Source: Streptomyces sp. A0642 | Lineage (GTDB): Bacteria > Actinomycetota > Actinomycetes > Streptomycetales > Streptomycetaceae | DNA: 64,000 bases | Reading direction: 5' to 3' | Assembly: GCF_004795105.1 (NCBI RefSeq) | Contig: NZ_SSBL01000007.1 | Span: 186,001-250,000 of the forward strand | Shown here: positions 8,401 through 16,580 of the stretch, piece by piece | Layout of the letters: each line of letters begins with the position of its first letter | Numbering within the stretch: position 1 is the first letter of the stretch | Translations under genes and position numbers: made by a program | The notes under the pieces: generated by a model | The model's database searches: none | What the model saw: only the letters and a program-made list of their open reading frames with translations | Told to the model about the DNA's origin: nothing

Positions 8401-8480
8401 TCGGCGCTGTCGACTGGTCGAAGGGTGTCGGCGTCGTCGACTGGTCGGAGAAGGTCGGCGTCGTCGGCCGGTCGGCCGGA
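8401..8480 (+). repeat. 27-bp minisatellite, three imperfect units
   Basis: Units begin TCGGCG at 8401, 8428 and 8455. The first two share TCGACTGGTCG; the third diverges to TCGGCCGGTCGG. It lies in the gap between the BlaB-like gene and the universal stress protein fragment. No start codon or ribosome binding site frames it as a gene. Confidence 0.6.
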
Positions 8481-8588
8481 TCTGACCGGCCGTGACGCCT
8501 CGCCGGGGGCGCGTCAGGGCCGGCGGCGGGGCCGAACCCGGATCCGAGAACCTCGTCGTGAGAGCGAGGCGGGCCCCCGGGCGGATGG

Positions 8589-9158
8589 CTACTTCGTGGG
8601 GACGACCGCGATGGGGGCGTTGGCGAAGTGGAGCGTCGAATGGACGACGTGGCCGACGTAGCGGCTGCCCGTCCTAAGGCTGCGCCCGACGACCAGAAGC
8701 TGAGCGCCGGCGGCCAGCGACACCAGCATTTCGGCGGCGAATCCCAGTTCGAGGTGTTCGGTGACGGCGATATCGGGATAGCGGCGGCGCCACGGCTTCA
8801 AGAGGGCGATCAGTTCCCGGCGGTGTTCCCCCTCAAGTTCTCCGGGCCTGTTCGAGAGACCCAGGACCCCGGACCGGTTGGTGAACATGGCGGGCAGGTC
8901 CCACGCCCGCGCCGCCCTCAGAGGGACGCCGTGTGCGGCTGCTGCACGGAAGGCGAAGTCCAGGACCGCCTCCGCCTCGTTCTCCTCCGTGGGGACGCCT
9001 GCCACCACCTCGCCCTTCTGCGGACGTAGGCTGACCTCACCGCCCCGGATGATCACCACCGGGCAGACGGCCAGGCTCAGCACACGAAGTGCGGTCGGTC
9101 TCGGCAGCTTGGGTGCCGACCATGGCGGGCAGGCGACGTCTCGGCTGGAGTAGAGCAA
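8589..9158 (-). pseudogene. Universal stress protein, N-terminal domain missing
   Basis: The translated frame starts with about 22 unrelated residues, then reads ALRVLSLAVCPVVIIRGG. That is the last strand of a first UspA domain, followed by a complete second UspA domain (VVAGVPTEENEAEAVLDFAF, ending HSTLHFANAPIAVVPTK). Streptomyces two-domain Usp proteins are near 290 residues, so about the first 120 are gone. No matching N-terminal half was found in any frame upstream to 9900. The junction lies near 9090-9100. The only available start is a TTG at 9158 without a clear ribosome binding site. It could still make a one-domain Usp; truncation by a deletion or insertion is more likely. Confidence 0.7.
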
Positions 9159-9376
9159 GTGGCCGGTTCGGGGAGATCGATGAAGGCTGCTGAGCAGGCA
9201 CGGTGGTCTCTCGCCGGATCCGCAGCCTCCGGGAAGCAGGAACCCTCATGACTTTCGCAGTCCCCGCCGGCATCCTCCGGGGCAGCACCGGTCCACGGAC
9301 CGTGAGTAACTCGACATCCCCTGCCGCACCCTCCAAAGCTCCTGCGCCGCATGCTCCCTGAGCCTTTGAGGGGGCC

Positions 9377-9958
9377 GTGCCCCTGGCCCGTTTCGAGGTG
9401 ATGCGGAGGTTCGACGTGACGGCACTCGGCACCTGCACGGAGCCCGATCCGCGGGCGGTGACCGAACTCTCGGAGGAGCGCGGGGAGTACGCCCTCGCGG
9501 GGTGGGGCGAGAACCACAAGGCCATGGCCGGGAGCCGCGGGATCGGCGCATGCCTCCACCAGGTCGGGGCACCCCTGCCGCACCTGGACGATGCCACGCT
9601 CGTCGGCAGCCCGCACTCCGGCTCCCCGCCGGATGCGATCACCGCCTTGGGTGGCAAACACGCGGGGGTGGGCGGCCGACAGGCGCGTGAGGACGTGGGC
9701 GGCCTGCCCACGTCCCTGCTGAACCGCACGCCCGGCAACGGCGGGAGGCCGCGCATCCGGGAACTCATCGGGGCGCAGATCGCCGACCTGACGGTAAAGG
9801 GCACGTCGACGGACGGGGTCCGGCCGCACCTGTTCGAGCACGCGCCGGCGGCATCAGCGGCTGTGCCCGTACGCGAGACCGTCCCGGCGCGCCATGCCCT
9901 CTCCGGCCCCGCCCCGGGCCGACCCGCCATGGTCGACGACCAGTTGCGGGCGTCATGA
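9377..9958 (+). CDS. Hypothetical protein, first gene of an unrecognised two-gene operon
   Basis: A 193-residue soluble protein that I do not recognise. Coding is supported by strong G/C preference at third positions along its length and by a 4-base ATGA overlap with the next gene. There is no signal peptide or TM segment. The first half is mixed alpha/beta with a conserved-looking core (GEYALAGWGENHKAMAGSRG); the last ~35 residues are low-complexity. The GTG at 9377 is preceded by GAGGGGG. In the same frame a 37-codon stretch begins at an ATG with a fair ribosome binding site at 9248 and ends at a TGA (9359-9361), so the original N-terminus may have been longer and lost to a stop. Confidence 0.6.
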   Translation: MPLARFEVMRRFDVTALGTCTEPDPRAVTELSEERGEYALAGWGENHKAMAGSRGIGACLHQVGAPLPHLDDATLVGSPHSGSPPDAITALGGKHAGVGGRQAREDVGGLPTSLLNRTPGNGGRPRIRELIGAQIADLTVKGTSTDGVRPHLFEHAPAASAAVPVRETVPARHALSGPAPGRPAMVDDQLRAS

Positions 9959-10815
9959 CGGAGAGGGCGCACCCGGCAGAAGCGCGCGGCGGCACGGGGA
10001 CCGACCGGGGCGGGGAACCGTCGAGGTCGGTCGACCGCAAAGGCGGCCCCGGGCACACGGTCTTGTTGGCGCTGGCGTTCGCGGTCCCGGTGACGAAGAT
10101 CGCCTACACGGTAGGAGGCGGCAGCGCGGCCAGGGACGTGTTCGTCGGCATGGAACCCGCGAACTGGCCGGATGTGCTGATCGGCATGGTGCTCACCGAT
10201 CCGCTGCTCGCCACCGTGCTGGCCGTCGTCGTCTCCCGGGTCGTGTTCGCCCTGTTCGCGGCGCGCGGCGCGGTTCCGGTGGGAGGCGGTGGTCTGCGGG
10301 CGCTCCAACGGGCGGCGCTGACCGTGGTCAACCCCGCGGCGGTAGGGGTGGTGATCGCCTGCTTCTTCGGCCCCGTGTGGGGCTTGGGCGCCGCGCTCGC
10401 CTCGTACGCGCTGCGCAAGGGTGTCGTGGTGGAGTACCGCACCGGCAGGCGGCGGCCGCACGGGCACCGCGCCCCGTCCGCATCGACCACTGGATCACGC
10501 CGCGACGGCGCCTACCGGCCGCCTCCCTGGCTCTGCCGGGCGGCGGCCGTCGAACAGTGGGTGGCCCTGGGCCTGACCGTCGTCGCGCTGCCGGCCCTGG
10601 CCTTCGTCTCGGCGCTGAACGGGCAGGCGTGGACCTCGATCGTCCGCTGCCAGGTCACCGAGGGCGCCCGGAACGAAAACAGCCGCCTGATCGAGCTGAG
10701 CCGCAAGGGGAATGGTGTCGTGGGCTGGAACCTGGACGCGGAGGAGATCTCCAACGGTCTGGGATGCGTGGGCGAGAAGAACCTGTACGTGCGTGAGCCG
10801 TGGTGGCGCGGCTGA
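9955..10815 (+). CDS. Hypothetical membrane protein, second gene of the operon
   Basis: A 286-residue membrane protein of unknown family, starting inside the stop of the preceding gene (ATGA), so the pair is probably co-translated. Hydrophobic segments near residues 38-52, 78-102, 120-150 and 205-222 suggest four TM helices. A charged loop (about 160-195) precedes the last helix, and the ~60-residue C-terminal tail (QAWTSIVRCQVTEG through VREPWWRG) is polar with two Cys, possibly outside the cell. There is no transporter or enzyme signature. The context gives no pathway. Confidence 0.65.
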   Translation: MTERAHPAEARGGTGTDRGGEPSRSVDRKGGPGHTVLLALAFAVPVTKIAYTVGGGSAARDVFVGMEPANWPDVLIGMVLTDPLLATVLAVVVSRVVFALFAARGAVPVGGGGLRALQRAALTVVNPAAVGVVIACFFGPVWGLGAALASYALRKGVVVEYRTGRRRPHGHRAPSASTTGSRRDGAYRPPPWLCRAAAVEQWVALGLTVVALPALAFVSALNGQAWTSIVRCQVTEGARNENSRLIELSRKGNGVVGWNLDAEEISNGLGCVGEKNLYVREPWWRG

Positions 10816-10975
10816 GGACGGGCGCCCCTGCGCCGTCATCGCGGCGCCGGTCCCTCGGCAGAAGGCCGAGCCGTACGGCGGGCTCGGTCTTCGGGCGGAT
10901 GCTCCGGGTCCTGGAGAACGGTGAGCGCTACCGCGGCCGGCAGCGGTGAGAGTCCGTGTCGGTGCGGCCCGGGGC

Positions 10976-11827
10976 CTATGAACGCTGGACTCCGGACCAG
11001 GCATCGACTTCGCACTGTCTGTCGGCGTTGTTCCCTGCGCTCACGACTGTGCCGTCGGCACGCAGGCCGAGGGAATGCGCTGAACCGGCCGCGACGGCGA
11101 CGATGTCGCGCCAAGCGCCGACCTCGCACTGTCCGTGGCTGTTGTCTCCCACCGCGAGGGCCCGCCCGGACGCCGTGACCCCGACGGTGTGGTAGCTGCC
11201 CGCGTCAAGGGTGACCACGTCTTCCCACTCGTCGACGTCGCACGCCCCGGTTGACGGGTCTCCGGTCGCCACAGCCATACCGTCGGCCCTGAGGCCGACG
11301 GTATGGAGACACCCGGCCGAAACGGCGGCCAGGTCACACCACCCCTCCACGGCACACTGCCCTCGCCGGTTGTTCCCCACGGCCAGCGCAGAACCGTCCG
11401 CCCGGAGACCGACCGAGTGCCAGTCACCACACGAGAGGACGGCCATCTCGCGCCAGGACTGCACGTCGCACTGTCCTTCCGAACTCCGGCCAACTGCTAG
11501 CACGCGGCCGTTCGCGAGCACCCCGAGCGTCCGGCGCCATCCCGCGGCCACGGCGGTGACACCTCGCCATCCGGCGACCTCGCACTGCCCGTCGTCACTC
11601 CACCCCGTTGCCAGCACCGTGCCGTCCGCCCGCAGTCCCACCGTATGAGACCTGCCTGTGTTCCTCGCGGCATGGACGTTGCCGACTGCCACCGCGACGA
11701 CGCCATCCCATCACTCGACACGACATTCAGCGGCTGCGGTGCTGCCCACGGCGAGAACGGTTCCGTCCGAGCACCACCCGACCGAATGACGCCTTCCGGC
11801 CGCCAGCGGCGACGAGTTGGCGAGCAT
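10976..11827 (-). pseudogene. Seven-blade RCC1-repeat beta-propeller gene with in-frame stop in blade 1
   Basis: The frame encodes seven RCC1-type repeats of about 37 residues (pattern H-T/S-V-G-L-R-A-D-G … A-V-G … G-Q-C-x-V-x-x-W). The natural start is the ATG at 11827 with a perfect AAGGAGG ribosome binding site. Codon 39 is TGA (11713-11711), in the variable position just before the repeat Trp of blade 1 (ECRVE-stop-WDGVVAVA); the frame then stays open to the TAG at 10976. A restart at the GTG at 11692 would give a 238-residue six-blade product, which could not close the propeller normally. RCC1 proteins are interaction scaffolds. No partner gene is evident nearby. Confidence 0.8.
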
Positions 11828-12659
11828 TCCGCCTCCTTGCGCTTGGCGCTGGTGCGCGACGTGGGAGTCCACCTTACGGGGTCCTCCCCCGTGAAGTGCC
11901 GGGCGGCAGGTGGCACACCGTGAGCACCGGAATGCGACCGTGCCAGTTGGGGTCCGTCGGCGGGTGCTCGAGTCAGCTCAAAGCGAGGAGCGAGCAGTCG
12001 GGAGACCTCACAGAGGTGAGGCAAACCGCAGCCTCTCGAATAGACCATCGTCTGGCGCTCGGGGATCGGACACAGCGGTCTCGCTTTTGCCGCCGAGCTA
12101 AGGGCTGTCCCGCAATTCCTGGCGGGCGCGCGACGACACCGAGCAACTCCGTCATGGGCACGGCGCGACGACTGGTCGCGGAGATGGCCTGGCGCGCCTC
12201 GGCGGACCACAACGGTGGAAACAGCCCTCGTCCGCGCCATTGACGCGGTCCTGCCTCACCTGCATCACCGCGGGAGCGCTCCCACGAGTGCCGCACTCAC
12301 GGAACAATCTGCCGCACCTCCTGACCCACCGCTTGTGGCCCGCGTGAGACTCGTCGCCCGCGCCCCTGAAGGAGGCGGGCGTCGAACCGGCCGGTGCTGT
12401 TCGCCCCATCAGACGGAAGGAGCCATGCGCCTTGGGGAACACGGGCCGTGTCCGTCCGGAACAGCTTCAGGCTCGACACCTCCACCGCGTGCCGTACACG
12501 AACCCGTTAGCTCGATCTTTCGTGACGGCCCGTCGGTTTCTCTGGTGGGCCGTTTCGGCGTTGTGGGTAGGCCGGTGGCCCGGCTGTCGCGTCGGGTGGG
12601 CGCCGGGTTCCACGGCTCCGGTGGGGTAGTCAGGCTGTTGAGACGGATAACTCTGCTGG
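11828..12659. other. Gene-free stretch with a lone MITE end
   Basis: Several short open frames exist on both strands here, but none has a ribosome binding site together with third-position GC bias, and none resembles a known family. The only supported element is the MITE terminus at 12098-12138. The segment lies between two decayed genes (RCC1 and transposase) and looks like remodelled intergenic DNA. Confidence 0.5.
12098..12138 (-). repeat. Solo terminus of the MITE-like element
   Basis: CTAAGGGCTGTCCCGCAATT and the following 21 bases match the reverse complement of the right end of the element at 3516-3681 over 41 bases with one mismatch. No second terminal repeat was found within about 300 bases on either side, so this is a truncated copy or a deletion scar. 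Confidence 0.7.
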
Positions 12660-12970
12660 TCAGACTGGGTTCGGGAGAGCGTCGAGCCGCTGGAACGCGT
12701 CTGTGATCAGGTCGCTCCAGGGCCAGTGACGGCCGAACCGGAGGTGTCGGCGGCGGGCTGGTGACGATCTTGGGCGGCAGCGGAGAACAGCCGTAGCCGG
12801 AGTCGGCGGGGTTCCCAGAGGCGGGGCTGGCCGGTCAGGGCGAGCATCGGCAGCCAGGCCAGCAGGTCGAGGGCGAGCTGGACGATCTCCAGCCAGATCT
12901 GGTTCTGCGCGGTGTCGTGCAGGGGCAGGTTGCGCAGGCCGGTGTTCCATCGGCGTCCGTCACGACGGTA
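12660..12970 (-). pseudogene. IS1380-family transposase, C-terminal remnant with frameshift
   Basis: One frame reads NTGLRNLPLHDTAQNQIWLE, LALDLLAWLPMLALTGQPRL and WEPRRLRLRLF, the typical C-terminal portion of IS1380-family DDE transposases. Around 12740-12790 the similarity moves to a second frame that ends GRHWPWSDLITDAFQRLDAL before a TGA at 12660. The N-terminal catalytic part and recognisable inverted repeats are missing, so the copy is inactive. It lies upstream of the sugar-import operon and may mark its left boundary. Confidence 0.75.
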
Positions 12971-13148
12971 GGCCCGACCTCCCCGGCGGGCTGCTGACCT
13001 TACGCCGCGCGGCTGCCCGTGGACGGTCAGTTCCCGCGCCGCTGCCTGTTTGATCGCCCCCCTCACCGCCGAGTACAGCCCCGTGCCGGGCTCACCCTGC
13101 GGCCGCCCCATGCAGTGGGTTACGGGGGAAGCGGGGGCGCAGGGACCT

Positions 13149-13163
13149 ACGAAAGTCTTTCGT
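13149..13163. promoter_or_regulatory. Palindromic operator CGAAA-N3-TTTCG, distal site
   Basis: ACGAAAG-T-CTTTCGT is a perfect 15-base palindrome 174 bp upstream of the binding-protein gene. Its core spacing equals that of the sites at 13249, 22503 and 22647. The likely ligand is the LacI-family protein encoded at 18993-20021. Confidence 0.65.
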
Positions 13164-13248
13164 CACTGGAGCAATCCATCTTCTTGTCGCGGAGGTGACC
13201 GGCGTGTCAGTGTCCCGGTTCATCAGGCAGGTAGTCCTAACTGCACAG

Positions 13249-13267
13249 CTCCGAAATTCTTTCGGAG
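13249..13267. promoter_or_regulatory. Palindromic operator CGAAA-N3-TTTCG, proximal site
   Basis: CTCCGAAATTCTTTCGGAG is a perfect inverted repeat with 8-base arms around TTC, 56 bp before the ATG of the binding-protein gene, where a bound repressor would block transcription. For the S. thermoviolaceus bxl operon, a CGAA/TTCG inverted repeat bound by BxlR has been reported. Confidence 0.7.
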
Positions 13268-13322
13268 AACTCGCCTGCCTGATCTGCGGACAGAGCACGG
13301 CCGAGAGAAGCGAGACAAGAAC

Positions 13323-14657
13323 ATGCACGGGAACCTGGGACCGGGTGGAGCAAGAAGCCGTAAGCGCGGGACCAAGGGGCGGCACCTCCTCGTGCCGGCG
13401 GTCGCTGTGGCAGCTGCGCTCAGCCTCGCGGCATGCGGGTCTTCGGGCCCGTCTGCGGCCACGTCCGACAAGGGCCTGACCATGTGGGCGCTGACGGATC
13501 AGACGATTCTCAAGGAGTCCGTTGACGCCTACAACAAGGACCACCCCGACGAGAAGATCACCCTGAGGCTGTTCGCCAACGACGACTACAAGCAGAAGCT
13601 GCGAGTGGCCTTCGGCGCGAATCAGGCCCCGGACCTGTTCTTCAACTGGGGCGGTGGGGCCCTGAACGACTACGTCGAGGCAGGAAAGGTCGAACCGCTC
13701 AGGGACAGGCAGGTCGACCTGCTGCGCTTCATGCCCAGCGTGCTGCAGAGCGCGGAGTTCAGCGGGAAGACGTACGGCGTTCCGGCCAACGGGCTGGCCC
13801 CGGTGGTCCTCTACTACAACAAGAAGGTTCTGAACGACGCGGGTGTCGAGCCGCCCAAGACCTACGACGACCTGTTGTCCGCTGTGAAGAAGCTCAAGCG
13901 CAAGGGAGTCACTCCGCTCTCCCTCGCGGCCAACTCGAAGTGGCCGACCATGATGTACCTCGAGTACCTGCTTGACCGCGAGGGCGGCGACGAGGTGTTC
14001 CAGAAGATTGCGGCCAACGGCTCCGAGGACTGGAAGAGCCCGGCGGTCTCCAAGGCCAACGCCCGGCTCCAGGAACTCGTGAAGGCCGGAGCCTTCGGCG
14101 ACAACGCCTCCTCCGTCGGCTACGACCAGGGCGCCTCTACGGCCCTGCTCTACACAAACAAGGCCGGCATGGAGCTCATGGGGACGTGGGAGTACGCCAA
14201 CCTGGTCAAGGCAGCGCCGGACTTCGTCAAGAAGGACCTCGGCTACCTCGCCTTCCCCGCCCTTACCTCGGGAGTGGGCGACCCCAAGAATGTCGTCGGC
14301 AACCCCTCGAACTTCCTGTCGCTGAACTCGGCCAGCAAGAACAAGACCGAGGCTCTGGACTACCTGAAGAACTACGTCATGAACGAGCAGCAGATCGACA
14401 GCTACCTTGCCGCGGGCAGCGTGCCGCCCGTCAACAAGCTGGAGGACAAGCTGGCACAGACGAAGTCGGCCGCCGACAAGCAGTGGCTGACCTTCGTCTA
14501 CGACCTGGTCGAGAAAGCGCCGAACTTCCAGCTCTCCTGGGACCAGGACCTTCCGTCGAGCCAGGCGGATCCGCTGCTGACCAATGTGGACAAGTCGTTC
14601 CTGGGTGAGATCAAGCCCGAGCAGTTCGGTAAGAACATGAGCGAGGCGTCGAAGTAA
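13323..14657 (+). CDS. Sugar ABC transporter substrate-binding lipoprotein (BxlE-like)
   Basis: A 444-residue extracytoplasmic solute-binding protein, family 1 (MalE-like). A basic N-terminus, a hydrophobic stretch (LLVPAVAVAAALSL) and the lipobox LAAC give a lipoprotein. The mature part has the two-lobe pattern with TMWALTDQTILKESVDAYNK near its start and NPSNFLSLNSASKNKTEALDYLKN later. The ATG at 13323 has only a weak purine-rich ribosome binding site but is the start that precedes the signal peptide. It is the first gene of a four-gene operon ending in a GH3 enzyme, so it should capture the oligosaccharide that the enzyme cleaves. Its order fits bxlE of xylooligosaccharide uptake. Confidence 0.9.
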   Translation: MHGNLGPGGARSRKRGTKGRHLLVPAVAVAAALSLAACGSSGPSAATSDKGLTMWALTDQTILKESVDAYNKDHPDEKITLRLFANDDYKQKLRVAFGANQAPDLFFNWGGGALNDYVEAGKVEPLRDRQVDLLRFMPSVLQSAEFSGKTYGVPANGLAPVVLYYNKKVLNDAGVEPPKTYDDLLSAVKKLKRKGVTPLSLAANSKWPTMMYLEYLLDREGGDEVFQKIAANGSEDWKSPAVSKANARLQELVKAGAFGDNASSVGYDQGASTALLYTNKAGMELMGTWEYANLVKAAPDFVKKDLGYLAFPALTSGVGDPKNVVGNPSNFLSLNSASKNKTEALDYLKNYVMNEQQIDSYLAAGSVPPVNKLEDKLAQTKSAADKQWLTFVYDLVEKAPNFQLSWDQDLPSSQADPLLTNVDKSFLGEIKPEQFGKNMSEASK

Positions 14658-15604
14658 TGACCGCAGTCGCTCGAACGCCGCGTCCGGCCGCGCCGCACAG
14701 GGCACGGCCGGCCACGGCCCACGCGGGTGGCCGCGGTCTGAGCGGTCTGCTCATGGCCGCTCCCGCTCTCCTCCTGTTCGGCCTCTTCGCCCTGATCCCT
14801 CTCGGTGGCGTGGTGGCGCTCAGCCTCACCAGCTGGGACGGTCTCGGATCCATCAGCTGGGCCGGCCTGTCCAACTGGAGCGGTGTCCTGACCGACGGCA
14901 CTACCTGGCAGGCGCTGTGGCTCACGGTCAAGGTCATGGTGGTCAGCTGGCTGGTCCAGACACCGCTGGCCCTTGCACTCGGGCTCTTCCAGGCCCCCCG
15001 GGGCCGGACGCGCGCCTTCTTCGCGGTGCTCTGGTTCCTGCCGCTCCTGCTGTCCGCGGTGGCGATCGGCCTGACCTGGCAGGCGCTGCTCGATCCCTCC
15101 TTCGGTGTCGGCTCCACCCCCGGCCTGCACTGGCTGGCCCGTCCGCTGCTCGGCTCGCCCGACCTGGCTCTGTACACGGTGATCTTCGTGATCGCTTGGC
15201 AGTTCGTTCCCTTCCACGCGCTGCTGTACCAGGCCGGCATCCGGCAGATCCCGGTATCCCTGTACGAGGCTGCTGCCATCGACGGTGCCGGGGCGATGAC
15301 CCACCTCCTGCGGATCACACTGCCGCAGTTGAAGTACACGCTCGTCACGTCGAGCACCCTCATGCTGGTGGGCTCGCTGACCTACTTCGACCTGATCTTC
15401 GTTCTCTCGGGTGGCACCGGCGGACCAGGCACCGCGACCCGCGTACTGCCCCTGGCCATGTACATCACCGGGTTCCAAGCGCACGACATGGGCCGCGCCA
15501 GCGCACTGGCCACGGTCCTGGTGCTCTTCGGCCTGGGCCTGTCCATGATCACCACCCGCCTGTCCGGCTTCACCCGGATGGACAGCCAGCAGGAGGGCAT
15601 GTGA
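14657..15604 (+). CDS. Sugar ABC transporter permease (BxlF-like)
   Basis: A 315-residue MalF-type permease with six predicted TM helices. The cytoplasmic EAA loop that contacts the ATPase is clear (YEAAAIDGAGAMTHLLRITLPQL, about residues 203-225). Its ATG overlaps the stop of the binding-protein gene by one base (TAATG). It forms the import channel with the next gene product. No ATPase is encoded in the operon; in Streptomyces the shared ATPase MsiK energises many such importers. Confidence 0.92.
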   Translation: MTAVARTPRPAAPHRARPATAHAGGRGLSGLLMAAPALLLFGLFALIPLGGVVALSLTSWDGLGSISWAGLSNWSGVLTDGTTWQALWLTVKVMVVSWLVQTPLALALGLFQAPRGRTRAFFAVLWFLPLLLSAVAIGLTWQALLDPSFGVGSTPGLHWLARPLLGSPDLALYTVIFVIAWQFVPFHALLYQAGIRQIPVSLYEAAAIDGAGAMTHLLRITLPQLKYTLVTSSTLMLVGSLTYFDLIFVLSGGTGGPGTATRVLPLAMYITGFQAHDMGRASALATVLVLFGLGLSMITTRLSGFTRMDSQQEGM

Positions 15605-16512
15605 GCACCACCACCCCCAAGGCCCCGGCCGCACATGGACGCCACCAGGCCACTCGGCCGCCGGAGCCGGCCACCGGTGCGCGCCGACGGAGCAGCAGGC
15701 CACTGCGGCGCACACTGTCCGCCTTGGCGGCCTTTGGATGGACGGCACTCGCTGTCGTCCCCGTGTACTGGCTCGTCGTGACCAGCCTGCGCACCCGTGC
15801 GGACTTCACCACCGACAGCCCGCTGGCCCTGCCCGACAGTCCGACTCTGGAGAATTACAAGACCGTTCTGAACGGTGAGTTCACGACCTATCTGGTCAAC
15901 AGTGTCCTCGTCACCATCGTCACCGTGGCGGTCACCCTGGTCGTTGCCCTGATGGCGGCCTTCACAGTCGTACGGTATTCCAACCCGTGGTCACGCCTGT
16001 CCTTCCGGCTGTACCTGCTCGGACTGGCCATCCCCTTGCAGGCAGTGATCATCCCCGTGTATCTGCTGATCATCCGCTTGCAGATGTACGACAGTTTGCC
16101 GGCGATCATTCTGCCTTCCGTGGCGTTCGCGCTGCCCGTGACCGTGATGATCCTGGTCAGTTTCCTGCGGGACATCCCCCGCTCACTGTTCGAGGCGATG
16201 GTGGTCGACGGCGCCGGGGACTGGCGGATGCTGTTCTCCCTCGTAGCACCGATGGCCCGTCCGGCTCTGGTGACGGTAGCGGTCTACGACGGTCTTCAGG
16301 TCTGGAACGGGTTCCTGTTCCCCCTGATCCTCACCCAGAGCGGCGACAAGGCTGTGCTGCCGCTCGCACTGACCCTCTACCGGGGCCAGTTCGGCATCGA
16401 CATCCCCGCGACGATGGCCGCGGTGGTCCTGTCCACCCTTCCCATGCTCGTCGTGTTCGTCCTGGCCAGACGGCAACTGGTCGCCGGCCTGACCGCCGGA
16501 TTCTCCAAGTAG
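15601..16512 (+). CDS. Sugar ABC transporter permease (BxlG-like)
   Basis: A 303-residue MalG-type permease with six predicted TM helices and the EAA loop FEAMVVDGAGDWRMLFSLVAPM. It starts at a GTG overlapping the previous gene by 4 bases, with GGAGG 5 bases upstream; the open frame further upstream is the shadow of the preceding gene. It pairs with the BxlF-like protein in the membrane. Confidence 0.92.
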   Translation: MSTTTPKAPAAHGRHQATRPPEPATGARRRSSRPLRRTLSALAAFGWTALAVVPVYWLVVTSLRTRADFTTDSPLALPDSPTLENYKTVLNGEFTTYLVNSVLVTIVTVAVTLVVALMAAFTVVRYSNPWSRLSFRLYLLGLAIPLQAVIIPVYLLIIRLQMYDSLPAIILPSVAFALPVTVMILVSFLRDIPRSLFEAMVVDGAGDWRMLFSLVAPMARPALVTVAVYDGLQVWNGFLFPLILTQSGDKAVLPLALTLYRGQFGIDIPATMAAVVLSTLPMLVVFVLARRQLVAGLTAGFSK

Positions 16513-16580
16513 TCGCCCGAAGGAGGCCGGGCACCACGCCTGGCCGACCTCGGCATGCCCAAAAACACCAGGAGTAGTAC

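Larger units (their letters stand above)
12971..13322. other. Promoter region of the sugar operon
   Basis: These 352 bases between the transposase remnant and the binding-protein gene contain no convincing gene. They hold two palindromes (13149-13163 and 13249-13267) that are probable repressor operators, described separately. The transcription start could not be fixed. Confidence 0.5.

Noticed and set aside
12215..12706. A 163-codon plus-strand frame after the MITE end
   Set aside because: No ribosome binding site, mixed third-position composition and overlap with the opposite-strand transposase remnant.
13092..14705. A 537-codon minus-strand frame across the binding-protein gene
   Set aside because: Shadow of the solute-binding protein; Leu/Val/Arg/Gly-rich with no signal, TM pattern or ribosome binding site.
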